DNA of 64,000 nt, from assembly GCA_025331565.1 (NCBI GenBank), contig JAFREQ010000024.1, positions 2,128,501 to 2,192,500 of the forward strand. The letters run 5' to 3'. The stretch is from Holacanthus passer (lineage: Eukaryota; Chordata; Actinopteri; Pomacanthidae). The notes under the pieces are model-generated. The model did not search any database, had not been told where the DNA came from, and saw only the letters and a list, made by a program, of their open reading frames with translations. Both the position numbers and the translations under genes were made by a program. Below, in pieces: positions 56,347-64,000 of this stretch. Each line of letters begins with the position of its first letter. The stretch's first letter is position 1.

Positions 56347-56775
56347 TCAGACAACACCTGAACCAACGCACAGCGTTATCAGGTCGACCTCGTTAGTAGA
56401 CCTGCTCCTGGTTCGGCCTCTTTCACCTTCTCTTACCGCCACTATGCTGATGACACCTGACTGTTCATGACATTCCCCCTGTTTGACCGTCAGAATCAAA
56501 GACAGGAGACAAACATCACTGCTCACCTGGAGGATATAACTCCTAAAGCTCAACCCAGACAATCCCGGCTTGTTCCTTCAGGGAAATGGATGCCTGAACT
56601 TCACCCGGTCCTTCACTGACCAGACCGGCCAGTTCCTCCATCAACATCCGGAGTATTCGCCCCCCCCTCCATCTCTGAGTCCATGCATCGACCACCAGGC
56701 CTCTGCAGCGAGTCCAGAGCGCTGCTGCCAATCTGGTGCTCAAGTTTTCCTGCATCACTCTACTTTGACAATCAG
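56347..56775 (+). pseudogene. L2/CR1-like LINE reverse transcriptase relic
   Basis: CTTACCGCCACTATGCTGAT and on (56431-56457) encode YRHYADDT, the catalytic YADD box of non-LTR reverse transcriptases, in the form typical of fish L2/Rex1-like LINEs. It is followed at once by an in-frame TGA (56458-56460). Further on, 56700-56744 encodes PLQRVQSAAANLVLK, matching the PLQRVQNAAARLVL block from the C-terminal part of the same enzyme. The two blocks are only about 86 codons apart, less than I recall for the family, so there is an internal deletion. With a stop, frame changes and no 5' half it is inactive. Confidence 0.75.
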
Positions 56776-57634
56776 ACAACACACGAACAAATGAATAAAT
56801 CATGCTGCTGCAGCACCGAACACATTTTTTGGATGGATTTTTAATGCACCTTTTGGTTTGTTTTAGACAAGAGCTTAATTTCATAACATTTAGTTACAAG
56901 TGAATAATTTAATGTAATGGACTGAAGCACTTATGAACAGTGCCATTATGATCTGAGAAGTTAGCAATTTAACAAACTCTTAAAGTTTCAAGTCTTTAAT
57001 TGAACACAAACACCGCGTTTAAAACTACATTTAAAATACTTTGAAACTGCATCATTTCTCTCAAGGAAACATCTATAAGACAAAAGTAAACACTTCAGTC
57101 TTTGTCCAAAATTTCTCCCGAGCGCGGTCCCGACGGGGTATTTGTCCACCTCATGTTGCTCTTTAGGTAAATTTCCCAGAGGAAGGTCAGTAAATGTGAC
57201 AGATGTGACCTGAATCAGTGTTTGACAGACACCAGTTATGTGAAGTGGAAAAGATGATTCGCTGCTGCTGTGACACATGTTTTGTTCACAACACACCCAC
57301 TCTGTGAAAAGGTGCAGCAGCTGTGACCTTTTTTTCATAGAAATGCAACAATGCATATTTCTCACATTTATTTTTCTGGGGAGAAATGACAAACAAGAAA
57401 TACAATATAATAGTGAGTGTCTTCTAGACGAGCTCCTGAGCAACAATTCAAACTTTGCTCCTGTGTGGAACTTGAAAGGATGATTTTCAGAGAAACAGCA
57501 CTTCCTCCTCTGACTTTCATCTGTAGGCCGAACATACATCTGCTCAAAGTGATCAGCTGTGGTTTTGGGTTGCTCAGATTTCTTGTAAGTTGTCGGTTAG
57601 TGTCAGTTGCACCCACACGTTATGTTATGTTATG

Positions 57635-57635
<1 letters not shown>
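56776..57635. other. Non-coding sequence with the longest non-repetitive ORF
   Basis: An open frame of 183 codons lies on the minus strand (56988-57539). It has no recognised domain, no obvious promoter and no splice context. Direct TTATG units (57620-57634) precede the next array. Coding status is unsupported. Confidence 0.4.

Positions 57636-57671
<36 letters not shown>
57636..57671. repeat. (TTATG)3 then (GT)18
   Basis: Three TTATG units (57620-57634) lead directly into a pure GT array. Confidence 0.97.
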
Positions 57672-57672
<1 letters not shown>

Positions 57673-57798
57673 ACCTCACCGTCTGAACTGTACGTTCTGT
57701 GCATGTGTGTCAACTTGTTTTGTGTGTTTTAGATATGTGTGTGTTATGTGTGAGTTCCTTTGTGTAGATCAGGTTATGGGTGTGTTTCTCTGTTTCTG

Positions 57799-57800
<2 letters not shown>

Positions 57801-57839
<39 letters not shown>
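57801..57839. repeat. (TG)19 microsatellite
   Basis: A pure TG array. Confidence 0.98.
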
Positions 57840-57936
57840 ACAGACATGTGTTTGTCTGTGGTTTCTCTGACTGTGTGGGCTTCGCTCTGCTGTAAGTGAT
57901 TGTTGCACATGATCTATGACGGCAACATCAACCTCG

Positions 57937-57952
57937 CCTCCCTCTCTCTCCC

Positions 57953-57999
<47 letters not shown>
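57937..57999. repeat. (CT)n microsatellite
   Basis: A CT array with CCCT interruptions in its first half and a pure block of about 37 bases at the end. Confidence 0.98.
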
Positions 58000-58002
<3 letters not shown>

Positions 58003-58374
58003 ATTAAGGGTGCGTTTGTTTCACATCGTCTTTAATTTTGGTTATGCTTTTACTTACCAGCTCTGATCCAACCAGCACATTTTCTCCTGTTTCCTCAACA
58101 AACTGTAATAAAGTGCTCAATTCTGCCTTCATTACTCCCAATTAGCAGAAAAACTGTAAGAATCATAGATGGTGTAAAATGCACGCTGTTTATTCTTTGC
58201 GTGTAAACATGAGATGTTTATGAAAGTCATCTGTGCGCACTTTTAAACACATTTAACAAGGTTATATTTAAGCTGAAATCATACAGTGTAAAACAAGAAA
58301 TGAAAGTGGCCGTGGACATGAAAGAAAAGAGAAAAGAGTCCACAGCAACCGACGACAAGGTGAGACAAGGACCC

Positions 58375-58515
58375 GGTGGCCATTTTGTTCTGGGCGGGAG
58401 CTGACATGGCGGCGGTGGGCTCGGCGTGTTTTTGATGTCAGCTGTGGTCTCAAACAGACGTAATTAATGAAGATGTGTGGAGGGAAGATGAGGCCTGTGA
58501 TGCTGATGGACAGAC
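58375..58515. other. GC-richer unique island, possible conserved element
   Basis: CATGGCGGCGGTGGGCTCGG is followed by GACGTAATTAATGAAG (homeodomain-like TAATTA), next to a GT array. Function is inferred. Confidence 0.25.
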
Positions 58516-58517
58516 AG

Positions 58518-58520
<3 letters not shown>

Positions 58521-58549
<29 letters not shown>
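58521..58549. repeat. (GT)14 microsatellite
   Basis: A pure GT array. Confidence 0.98.
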
Positions 58550-59229
58550 ATGGAGGAGGACAGACTCAGTCCTATTATCATGTGGATTTGTTGGGATTGT
58601 GGCCCAGAATTCATTTGCACTGGCTTTTCTTAAACAGTGTTTTCTTTTCATTAGAAATAAATTGTTCAAAGAACCTGTAAATTGCTTCCAGTAAGAGTGC
58701 AATGATCCGGTTCTTTTAGATACGTGGTTGATGAATCTATCGGCCGCTCTAATCTGGTGAATTCTTCCTCCTTTCAGCGACGTCTTGCTCGCTCTTTAAC
58801 CACAGCTGCTGCTGGAGTTATATTCTTCCTAGTTGAGGGCAGGTCTTTATCATGTTTAGTGGTTTGTGTGTGTTTCTGACATAAAGTGGATCCTTCTGGA
58901 TCTGGTATCTGCTTTTAATACTGTGTCTCAGATCTGACATAATATCCACATCTTCTCGGCTGTATTTTGTTGCACAGTGTTAAACTTTACAAATCATGTA
59001 ATAAAAAAGAAAGATATGTGTAATAATTTTTTTGAATGTCCAAGAAGTTAAACCCCTTTTCAGACTTTCATTCAGACATGTGCCAGTATATTTTTCTTAA
59101 TTACAGCTCTTCAACAGCTTAAACTTTCTCACTTTGGGTTTTATTGGTGGAGACTCTTTGCTGCCACACACAGTGTAGAAGACAACTCTGAGGGTAAGAA
59201 AGACTCACAGGCATGAACATATTTGTCCA
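58550..59229. other. AT-rich unique sequence
   Basis: I see nothing supportable here. Confidence 0.6.
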
Positions 59230-59475
59230 TGACTGATTTTCTCATGCTGGATCCAGACAACACATATCAGCCTGATTATAGCTCCACCTGACAAACGCAG
59301 GGTCAAAAGGCAAAAAACCAGGGACGCTGAACACGAGAGATGCAGGTACAGCTGACACAAAGGACAAAGACAGACTGGCACCGAAGGCAGAGAACACAGA
59401 GACTAGATATACTTGAGGAGAGGGAGACACAGGTGAGGCCAATTAGGGCGGGGCAGACAATTCACACACAGGTAG
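59230..59475 (-). mobile_element. Dispersed fish repeat, retroelement terminal-type
   Basis: Minus-strand order: AATTGTCTGCCCCGCCCTAA, TTGGCCTCACCTGTGTCTCC, AAGTATATCTAGTCTCTGTG, CTGGTTTTTTGCCTTTTGAC, CCTGCGTTTGTCAGGTGG. I recall many fish sequences with CACCTGTGTCTC near TTAATTGTCT, then TATATATACCC-like, CTGTTTTTTGCC and TTTTGACC blocks, which lie at the ends or leaders of retroelements. I cannot tell which class. There is no reverse transcriptase nearby. Confidence 0.4.
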
Positions 59476-59589
59476 GAAATGGGGATCTGAAACAAGAGGA
59501 AAAGAGAGTGACATGAAAATAAAGCAATGAAGCTGCTGGAGACATGACAGGTGGGATCACATGTGAACGGAAACAGATTTCATCCAAAA

Positions 59590-59850
59590 TGTCATGATGT
59601 CAAGAGCAACTTTGAACTGATGAGACCGTTCAGACTGAAGTCAGATCCAAAAACATCAGACCTGTATCTGATTTTGGATGCCACATATTAACATAGAGCT
59701 GACGCCACGTCTGGGAGGCTCGTGACGTCCTGATAAAAACATCAACATGGTTTTTACCTTCTACGCCAGATTCTACTGATTGGTTGTCTGTCATGTCTCT
59801 TGACCAACTCACAGCAAGAATCCCTGACTTTGAACCTGGCATTAGATCAA
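59590..59850 (-). mobile_element. Candidate non-autonomous DNA transposon
   Basis: On the minus strand, CACAGCAAGAATCCC-like text does not occur, but the plus strand has AACTCACAGCAAGAATCCCT together with TTCAGACTGAAGTCAGATCC, CTGTATCTGATTTTGGATGC and CCACATATTAACATAGAGC. These words resemble a hAT-type fish repeat with TGTGGCATCC, ATCAGATAC, GATCTGACTTCA and GAACGGTC blocks that I recall from memory. Strand assignment and boundaries are tentative. Confidence 0.3.
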
Positions 59851-60164
59851 CAACACTATTAGTCCTTTGCGAATTAGTGGGACTGTTGGTTGAAGCTGCT
59901 AAAGTTGTAGCAGTTCTTCTAATTGAATTTGTCCTGTTTTAATTTTCACCCTAATTTCTCCGATTGCAGATTCGTGGACGGCTGCTTCCTGCACAGTGTG
60001 TGGCATGTTTGTGTCTGTCAGCCTGTCTTTGCCTGTCGATCTTTCAGTCTGTCTGTGTCTGTTTTTCTCTCCTGTGTTTATAACGGCAACACACACCTAC
60101 TCAGGGCGTGTTAATTGTGCGTCGTACTCTGTCTGTTCTTGCTCATTCCATTTCTATCTGCTGT

Positions 60165-60495
60165 GTGTGTGTTTGTCTGGAAGTGTGTGTGGAGGTTATT
60201 AGCGCTGAAATCCCTCTTGCTTTCGATTGTGTCTGTCTGAGCGTGACTCATCCTGCGGCTCTATACGTGGCTAATCGCTGCGGCATTAACCGTGATTAGT
60301 CCTTATTGTTGCTCAGGTTGGGTAACAGACGGCGGTTTTGATAGGGAAAGGAGAGGCAGTGAGCCAGACAGTCGCTGAGGTCACAGAAAAATGCAATTTT
60401 TAACCACGTCTGACTCGTATTTTCGTGTTTCCCAACGCAGACTCGTTCCGATGCCAAAGCGAGGCTCATGCGACGGGTGTCATCACTTCGGCCAC
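60165..60495. other. Unique island, possible conserved element
   Basis: GAGGTTATTAGCGCTGAAAT, GTGGCTAATCGCTGCGGC, ATTAACCGTGATTAGTCC and GGGTAACAGACGGCGG give several TAATC/TAATT-like words inside 150 bases of otherwise complex sequence with no simple repeats. The 157-residue minus-strand frame across it lacks any recognised domain. I read it as non-coding, possibly regulatory. Confidence 0.3.
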
Positions 60496-63225
60496 AGCAG
60501 GTGAAAAACTGACACCTGGCTCTGATGGAGGAATCTATTTTTAAACATACAGATGGTCTGAGGTGTTTTCTGTCGATCGTCCATCTTCCTGTGGTTATGT
60601 TTTGATAGTAGAAGTAGTTTGAAATATTTCGGGCTTCACGTCCCTGAGAGTCTCCAGACGGCCGACGTTCATCATCAGAGGGAAATCCACCTGAGAGGAG
60701 GCAGAGAGAATGAAATGAAATGCCTGAAAAACTCCACAGGTTTGAAGCTTCCGTCAAAACAACAGACAAACAGCAAACAGGACATTTTACGAACGCAACT
60801 CAAAATGTCTGGCTTTAAAAATAGAATCAAAAATATGTGACAACTAACAGCTTTTCTCTGTTGTTGTCTACAAATATGATCATGCTCCTCACACTTTGAG
60901 ACACTCTGCTGGTGTGAAGAGGGAGAGATTTCAAACACACAACATCATGTTATATATGAAGTCCTGACGCTCTTCACCTGTTTGTCACGGCTGCATCTGG
61001 TTTTTTCTCTCTCAACAATCTTTTGCTCCTAACAAGAATGATGTGTCTATGAGAGCCTGATATCCGTCTTCCTCCTCTGAGCCGTTGAGCTGCGTTGTCG
61101 TCCAGAACTCCTCACTGAGCCTCACCGTTCCTTCATCACCATGAACACACACCGTCGTTTATTTGGACTCAAAGCCACAAACACCGACCTGCTGTGGATT
61201 GATCCGCTGCTGAAAACAGTTTCTAACAAACGCACAAATGTCGGCTAAAAAAAAGTGACCATCTGTTTGAAGAAATCAGTCATTTCTTACTTTTTAAAGA
61301 GTAAAATTATATATTTGTGAATCATTTTTTTTTATATATCAGAATCAACAAACCGGCTCAGAGGTTGTAAACTGTGTCAGGACACACAAACACAGTGATC
61401 TGTGATGGTACAACACAGAAATGGATCCAGTAAAATGTCTAAGATCAGAATCTCATCATCAGGATTTTGCTTTACTTTCTTCTGGTTTCATCTCACCTGT
61501 TTGTTTCTTTCAGAGGAGAAGCAGCGCCACTTTATTCCCCTGTACATTGAGAACTGTGTATGAAGTGACCGACCATAAATTCCACCTGGACCTCGACCTG
61601 ATGATTTGTGATTTGTCCCAGCAGCCATTTGTTCACTGCAGCAAACTGTGACGTTTAAACGAGTGTAAACTGGACACAGGTGTGCGAACCTCCGACAGAA
61701 AGCAGGCACAAGAAAAGTCAGTTTGATTTTTTTTTTCACTCTCAGTTTTGGCTGTTTGGTGAAAAAGGAAACCGTCCTTATACAACATGAAACCGCACAG
61801 CCAACGTTTAGATGAAAGTCAAGTCTTTCCGATGATCCGAATGTGGGATTTTCCCCATTATTCCAACAAACATCAGAACTAATGTTTGCTTTGAGATGAT
61901 GGACAGGATTTTAACACATGATCCATCTGAGGAACTGAAAAGGATTATGAGAGAGAAGTCTTGGATGAGGATGAGCACTCAGAGTTACTCACAGGTCTGT
62001 TTGTGTTCCTGGATGGATGCTGTTTAGTCTCTTATAGCAACAGCAGGGATTTTATTAGCTGGATGACGAAGGGGGATCTACCTGAGCCGAACTTCAGAGG
62101 GAAAGCCACAGTGTAGTTTGTGATCCCGAGGATTAGCTCGACCTGAATGCGTCTTCCACACCCAAACACAGAGCAGGGTTCACCTCGACATCACTCAGGA
62201 CGGAGCGGGGGTGTGTTTCTGTGTCTGGTCTGACTTTTTAAACTGTGTCTGCCCACATCTGATCTTCAGCTTCACTGCATTTTGAGTTATTTTCTCATGT
62301 GTGTGTTAGATCTCGTGAAAATCTCAGCAAAGCCCGAACATCATGAATCATCACATGGAGAGATTTCAGACTGTGTCTCCCCCCGTTAGTTCTCGGTGAT
62401 ATGTCCAGACTCATCCCGAACCAACGAAGACGTTTTTTTCCTTTATTGGCTTGTTTTTTAATCCTCACAATAAAAACTTGCGAACTGTGAACATGAGAAG
62501 ACTTCGGAGACCTCGGGATCAGCATGCGTGACTAACTCCACATCCACTTACTCACTTGTTCCGAGCTGTTTGTGAGATAAACACTTTCAGCTTTTATCTT
62601 TCAGTCTTCATTAGCAAATGGAGTCGACACAGGTGTTTTCACATAACCACAATGTGGAGCGTCAAAAAACAAAAACATGCAGACAGAATCTAATAATTGT
62701 TCTTTTTTTCCTCTTTTTTACATTAGACTCCACTTCATGAATCATGTATTTCACATCAAAAACCATCTGTATGTGTGAGATAGAACTCATGATCTTCCCA
62801 TCAAGTATGACCACCTGTTGTCATGTGACCAACGTGCCACATGTGATGAGGCTCGAGTCGTTTTCATCCACTGATGAAAACCATGAGATGAGGTTAAAAC
62901 ATTATTTTGTCACACATGTAAAATTCTTACTTCTTCATTGCTGTATTTCCGTCCTCCTCCTCCTCCCTGGCTTTTCTTTATCGATGCACCACTTCCTTTT
63001 CTCTTTCCTCCCTCTCTTGTTTCTTTCAATCCCCCTCAACCTGATCCACTTCCTTGTCCCTCCGTCTGCCTGTGTTGTGTCTTCCTGGTTCGTCCTTTCA
63101 TCCGTCAGAGGACGAGGAGGAGGAAGAGGACGAAGGCACGTTTGAAGTTGGCGTCTGTCCCGAAATCAGTGGGCACACCTGGAGGCCAAATTGGTGGTGT
63201 TGTCCTCCGGTGACACACACTCTAA
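60496..63225. other. Unique non-coding sequence without arrays
   Basis: A long stretch free of CA arrays. It has A/T homopolymers near 61247-61254 and 61327-61334. A strong acceptor-like stretch ends at 61513 (see findings). Bases 62948-63045 are CT-rich and 63108-63136 GA-rich. No gene is recognised. Confidence 0.5.
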
Positions 63226-63291
63226 TACACGCACACACACACACGCACACACACACACAGAAAGTCCCCTACTCATTTTCTCACACACACA
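63226..63291. repeat. Eroded (CA)n arrays
   Basis: A CA array with CACGCA steps (63226-63259) is followed after about 22 bases by a short CA run (63282-63291). Confidence 0.95.
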
Positions 63292-63390
63292 CATTTCCAT
63301 CCTCACATCAAAGCGTCATGACTACAGGGCTCGGAAAGACTAAATACCGTTTACCTTCAACTCCACTGACTGATCGGCTTCCTCTGCGCT

Positions 63391-63404
63391 CACACACACG
63401 CACG

Positions 63405-63451
<47 letters not shown>
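63391..63451. repeat. (CA)n microsatellite with CACG start
   Basis: A 61-base array. The first part has repeated CACG steps and the rest is pure CA. Confidence 0.98.
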
Positions 63452-63454
<3 letters not shown>

Positions 63455-63700
63455 CAGCAACAGTCAGCATGCAGACACTCAAATCAAACTTTTTCAGTGG
63501 AGTGACCTTCTTCCAGCTGTGAGAACCAGTTGCATCTCATGTGTGGGAGTGTGTTTGTGTGTTTACACTCGTCTCTGCGTCATTTTAAACATGTTCACAA
63601 TGAGGTGTCCAGTTCCCTGCTCGGGTCAAAAGTCACTGCGTGGGTGTTGTGTACTGCTATACCATGACTCCCCCAACAGCGCTCAGCTTACCTGTGCTTA

Positions 63701-63704
<4 letters not shown>

Positions 63705-63737
<33 letters not shown>
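63705..63737. repeat. (TG)16 microsatellite
   Basis: A pure TG array forming an inverted pair with 63391-63451 at a distance of about 250 bases. Confidence 0.98.
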
Positions 63738-63740
<3 letters not shown>

Positions 63741-64000
63741 CAAGTGTCAAAGTGTTGAACCTCTCTCCATCCTCTCTGTGAGCAACTGAGTCTTTCCAGG
63801 ATCAACCTTTCACACCCAATCATGATCCTATCACCTGTTACCAATGAACCTGTTTACCTGTGGAAGGATCCAAACAGGTGTTTTCAATCAGTCCACAACT
63901 TCCACAGTCTTTTGACTTGTTTGAAACATGTTGCTGCCATCAAATTCAGAATCAGCAGATATTTACAACAATCAATGAAGCTAATGATCAAACATTCAAT
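63738..64000. other. Unique non-coding sequence
   Basis: I see nothing supportable to the end of the window. Confidence 0.6.

Overview
The window looks like non-coding DNA from a ray-finned, probably percomorph teleost. The evidence is the very high density of long (CA/TG)n arrays (more than seventy that I can delimit), two decayed Tc1/mariner transposase copies, a decayed L2/CR1-like LINE, tRNA-derived SINE-like fragments, and several dispersed sequences I recognise from memory as common in fish genomes. No long uninterrupted coding sequence, rRNA, recognisable tRNA gene or CRISPR array is visible. Nearly all long open frames are translations of dinucleotide arrays (Thr-His, Val-Cys, Ser-Leu or Arg-Glu repeats) or short chance frames. 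I read it as intergenic or long-intron sequence. I cannot name a host gene.

Layout. 0-20 kb: unique sequence cut roughly every 0.5-1.5 kb by CA/TG arrays, including a 152-bp compound array near 6.8 kb. A polypyrimidine block followed by a polypurine block lies at 1.6-2.0 kb, and a CT-rich tract at 14.65-14.95 kb. 20-27 kb: a roughly 310-bp (GA)n array at 21.0-21.3 kb, a rearranged Tc1 fragment at 21.6 kb, and a GT array facing a CA array across five bases at 25.26-25.34 kb. 27-36 kb: SINE-like fragments near 29.55 and 31.1 kb, and two repeats carrying a hammerhead-ribozyme-like core near 30.7 kb (minus strand) and 35.2 kb (plus strand). 36-46 kb: a fish CA-associated repeat at 36.5 kb, a TATA-to-AATAAA interval at 38.0-38.45 kb, and a Tc1 transposase C-terminal relic at 45.7-46.0 kb. 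46-64 kb: a three-copy GCTAAT-rich degenerate tandem repeat at 50.54-50.76 kb, a C-run cluster at 52.9 kb, a LINE relic at 56.35-56.77 kb, and two long stretches poor in CA arrays (52.7-57.6 and 58.6-63.2 kb).

Between the arrays are compact, less repetitive islands with homeodomain-, SOX-, GATA- or CTCF-like words. They are the likeliest places for conserved regulatory elements, but that is inference: I cannot run alignments. The most interesting observations are the two hammerhead-like cores, each with its own inactivating base change, the GCTAAT tandem array, the facing GT/CA arrays, and the TATA/AATAAA interval. I found no convincing new multi-gene system.
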